Source of the DNA: Theobroma cacao
Taxonomy: Eukaryota; Streptophyta; Magnoliopsida; Malvales; Malvaceae
Assembly: GCF_000208745.1 (NCBI RefSeq)
Contig: NC_030852.1
Coordinates: forward strand, 16,272,419-16,336,418
Length of the DNA: 64,000 nt
Direction: 5' to 3'
Shown here: piece by piece, positions 33,323 to 44,615 of the stretch
How the letters are laid out: each line of letters opens with the position of its first letter
Position numbering within the stretch: the stretch's first letter is position 1
The notes under the pieces: model-generated
What the model saw: the letters and a program-made list of their open reading frames with translations, nothing else
What the model was told of the DNA's origin: nothing
Database searches by the model: none
Translations under genes and position numbers: made by a program

Positions 33323-34391
33323 TGTTAGCTCCATTAGTTTTTGATGATAATAAAACATTCTCATTTATTTGTATCTAATATCTTTACTTGAGTGTGCAAG
33401 AAAATCAATATATGAAACTAATTATTTAACTCTTCAAAGAGTATATCAAAAGAAAAAGAGGGATAAAAATAACAAGATGTAACTGTCTAACAAGGAGGAA
33501 GCTTATTGGTGAAACAAGGAAGAATGTTGGTTGACCAAGTTTCAAATTAGAGGAATGGCGGGCTAAAGAGTTTGAGAAATAGAACTTAGTCAACCAAGTC
33601 AGTCGACTAACTACTTTCTGCCAGAATCTACAACCTGAAACAGAACCAACATAGTCGACCAAGTCAGTCGACTAAGAGCTCTCTGTCTGCAATTTGAGAA
33701 AAAGCACTACAAGACAGATTAATGGCTAAAACTCATCCTCAACTGTTTCCAACGGACATAAAACTGCCAAACTGCCATCATAGTTGCTTCTCCAAGTATA
33801 AAAGGGTCTTCCAATAATTAGAACCAATTTTTTAGATGCCTTGAACGAGATTTGAGCTATAGAGAGTTGAAAAACCAGAAAATCTTCACTGCACTTGTCT
33901 GCACTTAAATGTGTACTCTTTGCATTTGTATTTTGCACTCAATCTTGTACCAATCAGATCAACCAGTGATCATAGGTACTTTCTTTTGCTACTCTTCTTG
34001 TATTCTTAGAGTGAGGAAGTCACTCTAAGGGGTTATTCAAGCTTGGGATAGGTCGATTGTTGTAGTTTATGATTGTGCCTTGGAAAACCAGTTTAGGGTT
34101 TAGTTAAGCCCGTGAAAAACTAGTGTAAAACGTTTTGGCTGAGCCTTGAAAAGGCATTATAAAGCTTGGTGAAAGCTTGTGAATTTCACCGAATCTTAGT
34201 GGATTTGTTGGGAAAATCCTTGGTTGAATAATCAAGGTAGTGGATGTAGGTCTTGGATCGAACCACTCTAAATTGTTGTGCATCTTGTACTCTGTTTTTA
34301 TTTTCTTAAGTTTTGGAAATTTGTTTCCAATATTGTTAAGAGCCAAATTGTACTATTCACCCCCCTCTAGCACATATTATCGGGACCAACA
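33323..34391 (+). repeat. SireB 5' LTR
   Basis: Starts TGTTAGCTCCATTAG and ends GGGACCAACA, 1,069 bp; direct repeat of 47413-48485. It contains paired AGTCGACTAA-type motifs at about 33596-33612 and 33655-33678 and a TATA box. A second conserved block, TTAGAGTGAGGAAGTCACTCTAAG, near 34008-34030 is an imperfect inverted repeat that may form a hairpin in the transcript. Confidence 0.93.
33797..33804 (+). promoter_or_regulatory. TATA box of the SireB 5' LTR
   Basis: TATAAAAG, conserved at the same position in the 3' LTR (47891-47898). It lies about 475 bases into the LTR with purine-rich sequence after it, the expected place for the element's own promoter. Transcription start is not visible. 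Confidence 0.6.
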
Positions 34392-34393
34392 AG

Positions 34394-34405
34394 TGGTATC
34401 ATAGC
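34394..34405 (+). other. SireB primer binding site, initiator tRNA-Met type
   Basis: TGGTATCATAGC, two bases after the LTR end, differs at one position from TGGTATCAGAGC. Standard for copia elements. Confidence 0.88.
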
Positions 34406-34449
34406 TATTTCCCTGTTATTAAGGCTTAACATCCTTAGGGAGGATCCAA

Positions 34450-35370
34450 ATGGCTCTCCAAAAATCAGTAGTGGCTTAGGGACAATCAATAAACAGACCA
34501 CCTCTATTTGATGGCTCTAATTACCCTTATTAGAGCACTAGAATGTCAATTTACATTAGTGCTATAGACTATGAAATGTGGGACATCATAATTAATGGAC
34601 CCTTTATGCTCTCAACCATGAATGTGGTGACAAATGAGTTGATGCCCAAGCCAAGGTCTGAATGGACCTTGGCTGAAACTAAGAAAGTTCAAATAAACTT
34701 TAAAGCCATCAACACATTGCATTGTGCATTAACCGCCACTGAGTTTAATAAAGTCTCAAGCTGTACAATAGCTAAAAAACTTAAAATAATCCATGAAGGG
34801 ACTTATCAAGTAAAGGAATCCAAAATTGCTCTCTTAACACATAGTTATGAAATGTTCAAAATAGAGCCTGGTGAAGACATCACCAGCATGTTTGATAGGT
34901 TTACAAACATCACAAATAAATTGAGTCAGCTAGGCAAGCTTATCCCTGAATATGAATTAGTAAAGAGATTGCTTAGAAGCCTACCAAAATCTTCGAAGCC
35001 GAAAGTGACTGCCATTAGAGAGGCTAAAGATCTGAACATCATCACACTTGATGAGATTTATGGTTCTCTTCTTACTCATGAGCTGGAGCTTAAGGAAGAA
35101 GAAGAAAAAGACAAAAAGGAACCAAAGGAAAAGAAAAAGAGTATTACACTTAAAGCTAGCATTCTTGAAGAAGAGTTGGAAGAGCTTTCCTGTGATGATG
35201 ATGAAGAATTAGTTCTGGTTGAAAGAAAATTCAGAAAGCTAATGAGTAGAAGAAACCGAAGGCTAGTTAGAAGAGGTTTCAGAGAAGACCAAGGTGCCTC
35301 ATGGAAAAACAGAAACAAAATTGACTCCAACAAAAAAGAGGAGCTCATCTGCTACGAGTGTAAGAAACCT
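34450..35370 (+). pseudogene. SireB gag, N-terminal part up to the split zinc knuckle
   Basis: Gag capsid/nucleocapsid. The ancestral start is ATG 34450; codons 10 (TAG, 34477-34479) and 28 (TAG, 34531-34533, where related Gags have Trp in YPYW) are stops, so the longest intact frame begins only at 34543. UBN2-type capsid motifs: AIDYEMWDII, LRSLPKSSKPKVTAI, LDEIYGSLLTHELEL. A Lys/Glu-rich linker follows at 35090-35250, then the first half of a CX2CX4HX4C knuckle at 35350-35370. A Tk1 LTR inserted after codon 307 separates the CX2C half from the rest at 37838; the frame is preserved on both sides. Confidence 0.9.
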
Positions 35371-37832
35371 TGTCATGACCCAAATTCTGGGTCATGACCA
35401 GCACATAGGCCCAATGGACGTAGTCCACTAAGCCCAAGCAAGCCTATTAATCTGACATGTTCATCATTCCATCATAAACTACTAAGTCATATTTCATAAC
35501 TTAGAATCAAAATGATATTGAACATTGCCATCTCATACTGGCATACCAAACAAGTGTATATACATTGTCTACAACATGTATCTTAATAATTTACATTAAG
35601 CTTGTCTATACACAACAAAAGAATACTCGACTTTCAACGGAGAGACTCTGATGAATGTACAACTACTGAATGCCGAGACACCTACCAAGGGTCGAATATA
35701 TGAAGACACTTCGACCTAATTACCAGCTGCCTCGTGATCTAAAAACATGAAGTTGAAAACGGTGAGTATAAACCCAGTGAGTAAACAAGAAGGGAACAAG
35801 CATACCATAAGGAATGTTTATCGAAATCATGATGCACTCATTTTCTCAAAACAATGCAATTTTTTCTAATTCTTAGTAGAACGTAAACCCCTCATGAGTA
35901 AATCACTTAAAAGATCCATACTCAACTATGGTACCAAAGAATCGAAAAATATAGCAAAACCCACAAGTTAGCCAAAATGGACAGAAAGTTTCTCGTTGCA
36001 ATGAACTTCATTCTTGTTACAACGAGAACCAGGTCTGGTGAAGACCCTCAAGCTGGAGAGTTTCTCGCTACAGTGAGAGTCAGAACATCAAGGAAAGGGT
36101 CTCATTTTTCTTTAAAACAAGCCATCCTGCTAAAATAACAATAGTAACATGTAACACATGTAAACTCCCAAATTTCAACAAATCAAATGCTCACATATTT
36201 GCATTTACAACCATATACCATATATGTATATATATATATATATATCAATCATGATGTACACCTTCCCATCATCATCATCTCATATGCAACAACTTATGTG
36301 TACTCCCACTCGCACATAGCCGGGTCAACAACGGCTTATGTGCACTCCCACTCGCACATAGCCGGGTCAGTAACGGCTTATGTGCACTCCCACTCGCACA
36401 TAGCCGAGTCAGCAACGACTTATGTGCACTCCTACTCGCACATAGCTGGGTCCACATCAACATGCAAAGAAGCATCCAATGCATATCATGCATTTTATCA
36501 TACTGTGATAGCACATAAACCATTGTATAGCACATTTTCACAATATAAAATCATTTTACTAAAAGCTTGTTCCCAAGGTATATTTTCTAAGACAAGTTGG
36601 ATAGAATCTTTCATATTCCCCAAAACAAGTTTGAAATGCAAGTCCACTCACCAACATTCGTTGAGCCTTTAACCGACTCTTAATTCCCCTAATGATCCAA
36701 TTAGGGTGATGGGGCTTCGTTAGCACCTACCATCTAATTAACATTTCCATAATGTCAATTTACATACTATAAACCCTAAAAGTTGTGTTTTAGCTAGCTT
36801 TCAATTGCCATTTAAATGGCCATCATTTTCACTTTCCTATCAGTCCAAAGTGAATTAACAATCTCAACTACAAAATATTCACAAATCAAATCTCTAGTTT
36901 ACTACCCACCTTGATAGCTTTGTAACTTTGAACTTCTTTCCAATAGCTCTCATGCTATTAATAAAGCTTCCTCTTGCTTTCCCTAAAACACCTAACTAGT
37001 GAGAGATTATGGAAACAAGATTGTCATCATTTTCAAGGGTTTTTAAGTGAGAGAGTGGAAGAATACAAGGGTTCTAGTAAAAAGGGCACCAAGGTATGAA
37101 AATTAGAACTAGAAAGAGAAAGTTATGAAAGCTTCACATCAAGCTTCCATGGAGGAATTGAAGAAACGTGAGAGGGAAGAGAACAAGAAGAAGAAGTTGC
37201 TAGAAGGAGAGGATATTTATGGCCCAAGCTTATCCACTCCTTGGAAATTACTAAAATGCCCCTCCACAAATTAGCTTAATCCTTGAAATCCCACACTTTT
37301 TCTTCAATTTTCCCACCTAGGGTTTGTGTTCTTTCCTTTCCTCTTTACTTCATGCTTTGGCCAGCCATATGGGTGAGACTAAGAGAGTTTTAAATAGATT
37401 TTACAAGAAAATTCTAGAATAATCCAAGCTTGACACATGGCATGTTTCCATTGGTCCATGTGTAATACTTATCCATTAAGAAATCTCTCTCCACTACATA
37501 AAATGTTTCAATTATCCACAATGTAAAATGTTAATGGCTGAAATCCATGGGCATGACAAGTGTCAAGTGGTGTAAAATTCTAAAAATTCCCATTTTATCC
37601 TCGGGTGACAAAATTACCATTTTGCCCCTAAAACATGAAAATCAACAAAATTTTTATTTCCTTGTCATTTCACCCATATTTTCATCATTCATTTATGCTT
37701 TATGCCTACTTAAGCCATAATATTGTTTAAAACTTACTTTTATGGGCTTATTGAGAAAATGACGAAATTACCCCTGATTAGGGATATTACGTATAATTTT
37801 ATCTACGAGTCTATAAAGGTCAAGGTCTCACA
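35371..37832 (-). mobile_element. Tk1 solo LTR inside the SireB gag zinc knuckle
   Basis: Begins TGTCATGACC, ends GGTCTCACA, 2,462 bp, with perfect TSD AACCT at 35366-35370 and 37833-37837. CTGCAG/CTACAG-type imperfect palindromes lie near 35990-36080, then a (TA)n run (36226-36246), the 42-bp minisatellite, and GGTTTATACTC-type conserved blocks. A 161-codon plus-strand frame at 36187-36672 is a translation of the minisatellite and its flanks, not a gene. Confidence 0.95.
36293..36460 (-). repeat. 42-bp minisatellite, four units, in the Tk1 LTR
   Basis: Units start with CTTATGTG at 36293, 36335, 36377 and 36419, exact period 42, with 2-5 differences between units. Each includes GTGCACTCCCACTCGCACA, a near inverted repeat around GTGC. 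Since 42 is divisible by three, it yields a repetitive open frame. Related arrays lie at 42972-43090, 12000-12030 (short), 50720-50860 and 55860-55950. Confidence 0.92.
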
Positions 37833-37837
37833 AACCT

Positions 37838-38500
37838 AGTCACTTCAAGTCTGACTGCCCATTGTTGAAAGATGAAACTTCAAAGAAAAATAAGAAATCC
37901 AAGAAAGCAATGGTGGCTGCTGCGTGGTCGGACAGTGGCACTTCAAGCTCTGAAGCTGAAGATGAAAAATCTGAGGAAAGAGCCAATATTTGTTTGATGG
38001 CACAAGATGATGAAATAGAGGTATTTTCATCCCCTTATAATAATTCTTTTGATGACTTACAAGATGAGTATGAATGCCTTTACGATGAATTTGAAAAGTT
38101 TTTTTCAAAATACAAATCATTAAAGAAAAAGGCTGCATTACTTGAAAATGATTTGGAACAAATCAAACAAGAGTTTACTTCTATTTTTGAGCAAAGAAAT
38201 ATTTTGCAAGTTAAGTTAAAACACTCAAAAATAGACTTTGAGGTTTTAAAACAAGAGCTGGAAAACAAGTCTGAAGCTTTGCAAATAACTCTTGATGAAA
38301 ACACAACTCTTAAAAGTTTAAAAAATGAATTTCCAAAAAGAGATGTGTACAAAAAGAAAAATTCTGCTAATGCATCACTAAGATGCTACATTTGTAGTAA
38401 AATTGGTCATTTATCATATGACTGTTTTAAGAAAAGAAAAGTGCAAAAAATTAAGAAAATTCTGGTTCCTAAGGGATCCTTTGTTGCAATTAACACTTAA
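37838..38500 (+). pseudogene. SireB gag, C-terminal part with second zinc knuckle
   Basis: Continues gag in frame from the Tk1 insertion. The His and last Cys of knuckle 1 are at about 37841-37856. Then come a Lys-rich and acidic region (SDSGTSSSEAEDEKSEE), a long heptad-rich stretch likely to form a coiled coil (about 38050-38300, for example YKSLKKKAALLENDLEQI), and a second CX2CX4HX4C knuckle, CYICSKIGHLSYDC, near 38387-38428. It ends at TAA 38498-38500. Two knuckles with a coiled coil are usual for Sirevirus Gag. The whole ancestral Gag would be about 527 codons. This half has no internal stop, unlike the N-terminal half. Confidence 0.88.
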
Positions 38501-41500
38501 GGACCCATCAAAGTATGGGTACCTATAAAGAAAAATTAAAATTCTGTTTTGTAGGTTGAGCTGGACTTAAAGGAGACATGTTTAAGAGCTCAACTCAAGA
38601 AGAAAAAGCCTTGGTAAATAGACAGTGGCTGTTCACGGCACATGACAGGACATGAAATGCTATTTGCTCAGCTGGATAAGAGAAAGAAAGGAACCGTATC
38701 CTTTGAAGATGATTCTAAAGGCAGAATCCATGGTATAGGTATGGTTGGTAAGAATTCCCAAACTCAAATTAGTCATGTGTTGTTGGTTAAAGGCTTAAAG
38801 CATAATTTACTAGGTATTAGTCAATTATATGATAAAGGATTTAAAGTATGCTTTGATTCAACTAAGTGTGAAGTGATAGATATGAGTGCAAATAAAATCT
38901 CATTTATAGGAAACAAATTGAAAAATATGTATGTAGTTTTTCTTGAAGATCTTGAAGTAAATAGTGAAGTATGTCTTGTTGGAAATGCGGAAAATGATAG
39001 TTGGTTGTGGCATAGGAGATTAGGACATGTGAGTATGCATACTATGTCAAAATTAATTAAGAAAAATCTTGTTGTTGGACTGCCGGAGTTAAAATTTGAA
39101 AATTATAAGATATGTGATGCTTGCCAACTAGGAAAACAAGTTAGAACATCCTTTAAGACTAAAAAGATAGTGTCAACATCTAGACTTCTTGAATTGTTAC
39201 ACATTGATCTATTTGGTCCAATAAGCACAACTAGCTTAGGAGGAAAATCTTATGGCTTTGTAATAGTGATGACTATTCTAGATATACTTGGGTGTATTTT
39301 CTTGCTCATAAGAATGATACTTTGCAAGCATTCTTAAGTCATTGTAAGAAAGTAGAAAATGAAAAAGGACTAGCCATAGTTAGCATAAGGAGTGATCATG
39401 GAGGAGAATTTGAAAATGATGAGTTTGAAAAATTTTGCAATAAAAAGGGGTTGGATCACAATTTTTCTACACCTATAACACCTAAGAAAAATGGAGTTGT
39501 AGAGAGGAAAAACTGAACCTTAAAAGAAATGGCTAGGACTATGCTATGTGAGAACAACCTACCTAAATATCTTTGGGCTGAGGCAGTAAATACAGTAGCT
39601 TATATTCTTAATAGAGTCTTAATAAGACCCTTAATTTTAAAGACTCCATATGAACTTTATAAAGGTAGGAAACCAAATATTTCTCACCTTAGGAGTTTTG
39701 GTTGTAAGTGCTTTGTAATGAATAATGGAAAACAACCCCTAGGGGAGTTTGATGCAAAGAGTGATGAAGCAATATTTTTAGGATATGCATTAAACTTAAA
39801 GGCCTATAGGATTTTTAACAAAAGCACCTTAACCATTGAAGAATCAATCCTTGTAGGTTTTAATGAGTCAAATGCTTTACAAAAAGAATTTCATGATGAT
39901 GATGATGATGTAGAAATCTTAGAAAAACAAATGAAGGAAATGAGATTAGAGAACAACAAAAATAATGAAGAAAGCTCACCTAGAAGAGAAAATGAAACTC
40001 CACCTCTAGAAAATCTGCAAAGAGTAGAAAATCAGCATGATAATCTACCAAGGAGTTGGAGATTTGTAAGAGATCACCCACAAGTCTAAATAATAGGTGA
40101 CATTTTATAAGGACTTAAAACTAGGAAAGCAACTAGAGAAACTTGTGAGTTTTCAACTTTTATATCTCAAATTGAACCTAAAAACTTTGAAAAAGCTAAA
40201 AAAGAGGAAAGTTGGATAATGGCCATGCAAGAAGAACTTGATCAGTTCACAAGGAATCGTGTAAGGTCATTGGTACCTAGACCTTCAAATCACCCTATTG
40301 TTGGTACAAAATGGGTATTTAGAAATAAGGTAGATGAGTAAGGAAATATAGTTAGAAATAAAGCAAGGCTGGTAGCAAAAGGATACAACCAAGAGGAAGG
40401 AATAAATTATGATAAAACCTTTGCTCCCATTGCTAGGATTGAAGCCATAAGGTTGTTGCTAGCTTTTGCATGTTTCATGAATTTTAAACTGTTCCAAATG
40501 GATGTAAAAAGTGCATTCTTAAATGGGTTAGTTCAAAAGGAAGTATATGTAGAACAACCACCTGGTTTTGAAGACTTTGAAAAATCTGATCATGTTTTCA
40601 AACTTCATAAAGCCTTGTATGGATTGAAACAAGCTCCTAGAGCTTGGTATGAGAGGCTTTCAAAATTTCTAGTTGAAAAAAGGTATGATAGAGGTAACAT
40701 CGATACTACATTATTCATTAAGAGATATCTAAATGATTTGATTATTGTGCAAATATATGTGGATGACATTGTATTTGGTGCAACTAATGAGGCTTTATGT
40801 AAGAACTTTGCTAAGGAAATGCAAGGTGAATTTGAGATGAACATGATGGGAGAGTTGCAGTACTTCCTTAGTCTTCAAATTAAACAAAGTGAGGAAAGAA
40901 TCTTCATCAACCATGGAAGATACACTTAAGATATGCTCAAGAAATTCGATATGCTAAAGCTGAAATCAATTTCCACACCAATGAGTCCATCCACCAAACT
41001 CGACTTAGATGAAAATGGCAAGGATGTAGATCAAAAGCTCTATAGAGGTACGATCGGCTCTCTTCTCTACTTAATAGCAAGTAGACCAGATATTTAGTTC
41101 AATATGTGCTCGTGTGCTAGATTTCAGTCACAGCCTAAAGAATCACACTTGACAGTTGTTAAGAGAATTTTTAGATACCTCATGGACACTCAAGGACTAG
41201 AAATATGGTACTCTAGAGACTCAACTCTTAGCTTAGTTAGATATTCAGATGTTGACTTTGCTGGCAGCATAACTGCCAGGAAAAGCACTAGTGGAACATG
41301 TCAATTTTTAGAAAGCATGCTTGTGTCTTAGTCCAGCAAGAAGCAAAATTTAGTAGCTTTGTCAACACCCAAAGTAGAGTATGTATCACTAAGTAGCTAT
41401 TGTGCACAAATTCTTTGGATCAAGCAACAATTAAAAGACTATGGAATAACTATGCATAACGTACCAATATATTGTGATAACACAAGTGTAATTAATATAT

Positions 41501-41706
41501 CAAAAAAACCTATGCAGCACTCTAGGACAAAGCACATTGAAATTAGACACCATTTTATTAGAGACCATGTAGTGAAAAATGATATTAAGATAGAATTTGC
41601 AAACACTTTACATCAATTAGCAGACATTTTTACCAAACCTTTGAATGAAGATAGATTCTATGAGACTAGAAGAAATTTAAGGATGATTAATACGAAGGAA
41701 TTATAG
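38501..41706 (+). pseudogene. SireB copia pol: protease, integrase, RT, RNase H
   Basis: Same frame as gag. Protease: DSGCSRHMTG at about 38621, preceded by TAA in place of Tyr (38615-38617). Integrase zinc finger WHRRLGHVS and CDACQLGK (39010-39135). Catalytic Asp in LLHIDLFGP (about 39200), Asp in SIRSDHGGEF (about 39390), Glu in VVERKN (about 39505). RT: KARLVAKGYNQ, MDVKSAFLNG, LYGLKQAPRAW and YVDD (about 40760). RNase H: YSDVDFAG, VEYVSL and YCDNTSVI. A one-base deletion near 39266-39269 shifts frame. Later stops, all in one frame, include TGA 39514-39516, TAA 40087-40089, TAA at 40927, TAG 41095 and TAG 41329. It ends TAG 41704-41706. Confidence 0.93.
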
Positions 41707-42427
41707 GAAAACTGTCACAGCCCAAATTCCCGAGCCATGATCAGTGCATGGGCCTAATGGGCATAGCCCACCAAGCCTAAGCAAGCCTATTATGTAATCT
41801 TGCTTAACATCCCATCAACTATTCTCAAGTCACCTTTCATAATTCCAACCTATAATCACTTTAATAATGTCCTATAGTAATCAAGAATTTCATTAATATA
41901 AACCCAAAATGATGTTAACATTTCAACTCATGGTGGCATTAACAGTTAAAATATACATATTTCGTCTAAGACACGTATCTTAGTATTTTACATCACATGA
42001 ACGTACTCATAAAACAAAATGACTCTTGACTTCCAGCAAAGTGACCACAGTGAAGATGCGGCTACTAAGATGCCATAGTACCTACCAAGAAAGCGAGCAT
42101 ATGTGTGCTACTCAATCTAGGTCCTAACTGCCTCCAAATATGAAAACATGAATTTTAAAAATGTGAGTATAAAACTCAGTGAGTGAACATAAGAAGGGAA
42201 CAAGCAACCAATAGGAAGATTTTGGAAATCATGATGCACTTGTTTCAAAAACAATGCAATTGATTTAATTTCTTACTAAAAACCCCTCATTTCAAACTTT
42301 GATTAATAACCTCACAGTGTTGCAACAACCCATGATCAATCCATGAAGTTAAATGGCTGAAAAATATGTCAAAAACCGAATAGGGTAGCATGCAGGATAG
42401 AATGTTTCTCGCTGCAGCGAAGTTCAT

Positions 42428-42445
42428 TCTCGCTGCAGCGAGAAA
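42428..42445. repeat. Perfect 18-bp palindrome in the Tk1 LTR
   Basis: TTCTCGCTGCAGCGAGAA is its own reverse complement and is centred on CTGCAG. Imperfect copies lie at 42405-42420, 42645-42660, 42680-42695 and 42705-42722, and in the corresponding places of the other Tk1 LTRs. Confidence 0.95.
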
Positions 42446-42971
42446 CAGTATCAGTTTACATATGTTTCAGTTTTTCTAGTATATATTCCGCTACAGAAGT
42501 CCAATTGATCTGATTTTTAAACCATTAGAAAGATAAGAGGCAGGGCTACAACTTTGATACTTATTACATTTCCCAGTTTGGAAGGGAAGATGGTCAAAAT
42601 CTTCATCAAAGTGAAGGCACTGCATCAGAACCTGAGAGTTTCTCGCTGTAGTGAGTTTCTGGCTGCCAAAACAAAATGTTTCTCACTGCAGCAAGAATGC
42701 TTTTCCACTGCAGTGAGAAGCAGGGCACCTAAGTGTAAAAAGGACCTCCTTTGCACTAAAAATCCATTTGGTGTTGCAATGAACTCAATTTGCAAGAAAA
42801 TGGGACATTCTCAAGATTCATCATGCTAATTTCAACATGAAATGCTCAAAAATTTCCAAAGTTCAACATGCCAAAATTTCACATGCATTACAACCATATA
42901 CCATATATGTATATATAAATATATCAATCATCATGCACACCCTCCCATCATCATCAGCTCATATGCAATGG

Positions 42972-43090
42972 CTTATGCGCACTCCTACTTGCACATAGTT
43001 GGGTCAACAACGGCTTATGCGCACTCCCACTCGCACATAGCCGAGTCAACAACGGCTTATGCGCACTCCCACTCGCACATAGCCGGGTCA
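42972..43090 (-). repeat. 42-bp minisatellite, three units, in the Tk1 LTR
   Basis: Units begin CTTATGCGCACTCC at 42972, 43014 and 43056, exact period 42. Same family and LTR position as the array at 36293-36460, with one unit fewer. An adjacent (TA)n run follows. Confidence 0.9.
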
Positions 43091-44220
43091 ATATCATTAC
43101 ACAACATTATTCGTATATATATATATATATATATATCAACATAATGTAGTAATACAACAATCCATAACTGTAGCATGTCACATATAGAAACAATTTATCA
43201 AAGGCTTGTTCCTAAGGCACCAGTTTTGAAGATAAACAAATAAAACACTTTAGGGATTCAATCAAACATACTTGCATACACATCCCAAAACCTTTTAATG
43301 CAAGTTCACTCATCGGGATTGTTGAACCTCTAATCGACTCTAACTTCGATTATTACTTCAAACGGACATGTGAGGCCTTGGTGGAACCTATCACCCACAA
43401 TACAATTATAAAAAATATAACAGCCCATAAATCAAATTTCTAGCCATCTCTAACACCTTAAAATCAAATTCTAACTCATCTCTCACCTTGGTGGTTTTGT
43501 TTTTGTAGTTGAATTCCTTTTCAAAAGCTTTCAAGCTACTATGGCAAGTCTCTTTTTCTCTCTCTAAAACTTTCAACTAGTGAGAGAAAGTGCTGAACAA
43601 AGACTTTTTGAGGGTTTTAAGGTGTAAAAGTGGAAGAGCATGAAAAACCGTATGAAAGAGTTGGCAAAAGCATGAAATTTGGAGCTAAAGAGAGAGAGTT
43701 ATGGAAGTTGCAAAGCAAGNCAAGCTTCCATGGAGGATGGAAGCAACGTGAGATGGAAGAAGAAGAAGAAGGAGAAGAAGCTACTGGAGAATGAAGAAGC
43801 TGCTGGAAGAAAAAGATATTTATAGCTTAAGCTTATCCATTCCACTTGAAATTACGAAAATGCCCTTAGCACATTAACTTGTTCTCCTTCAATCCTTGCT
43901 GCAATCATTTTATTCTTTTTATATCAATACAAGGTCCATAATAGTCTAAACATGCTCGGGTCTACAAAAACTTAAAAATTTTGACCAGGGGTGCAAAATG
44001 ACCATTTTGCCCCTTTTGTGAAAATTATTGCCACAACTAGTTTTCTTCATGTTCTCATCATTATACATCATTTATTTGGTCTTTATGCTTATTTAGTCCT
44101 TAAATATCAGAAAACTTCCTTCTGGAAACTTATTAACGAAAATGACGAAACTACCCCTGGCCTAGGCTATTACACCTATGCCTCGTTATGAGCCTATAAG
44201 GGTTGAGGTCTCACAAAAAC

Positions 44221-44615
44221 CTTTGTCTTTCACATAGAAAATAGAGTGCATTCAGTCGACTAAGGAAATCTTAGTCAACTAACAGTGGTCTGACAACATT
44301 AAATAATAAGACTCAGTTAGTTTAGAGAAAGAAGAGTAAAATAAGGTAAAAATTGGGTTTACCGGGTGCAAAGAGAATGAAGCAAAATTGCCAAAGGTAA
44401 ATAACCAAAATTTTAGAGGGAATTTTGAAATTATGAAGAAATAAAAGTAAGGCAGTACTTAAGGGAAGGTAAGCGATTTTTCTAAGAAATAATTGTTGAC
44501 AACCTCTCCTTTTCTCTCCCTTGAAACCCATTGCGCTAAAACCAAAAACTCAAATCTTCCTGTTTGCCTCTGAAAATGACTCAAACCCTAACCATTAAAA
44601 ATTTTTGGAATCAAA
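44221..44615 (+). other. SireB spacer between pol and the post-pol gene
   Basis: Noncoding leader of about 400 bases. Near 44256-44285 the inverted pair AGTCGACTAAG and CTTAGTCAACTAA repeats the LTR palindrome. Corresponds to 13825-14211 in SireC. A splice acceptor for a subgenomic post-pol mRNA would be expected here in env-like elements; none can be assigned from sequence alone. Confidence 0.55.

Larger units (their letters stand above)
41713..44215 (-). mobile_element. Tk1 solo LTR downstream of SireB pol
   Basis: Begins TGTCACAGCC, ends GGTCTCACA, 2,503 bp, perfect TSD AAAAC at 41708-41712 and 44216-44220, seven bases after the pol stop. It carries module M at 42491-42620 in antisense to the LTR, a run of palindromes at 42405-42720, a (TA)n tract near 43113-43132 and a 3-unit 42-bp array. 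The single N at 43720, flanked by CAAG on both sides, marks an unresolved base or contig join. Confidence 0.95.

Noticed and set aside
34394..34405. tRNA-Met-like sequence
   Set aside because: Only the 12-base primer binding site complementary to the tRNA 3' end; no tRNA fold. Same for 32664 and 60366.
35076..35348. 90-codon minus-strand Ser/Leu-rich frame
   Set aside because: Complement of the Lys/Glu-rich linker of SireB gag.
36293..36460. Possible CRISPR-like array
   Set aside because: Units are contiguous with no unique spacers and lie in a plant LTR; it is a minisatellite.
36187..36672. 161-codon open frame on the plus strand
   Set aside because: It translates the 42-bp minisatellite and flanking LTR; 42 is a multiple of three, so repetition keeps the frame open. 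No homologue and no initiation context.
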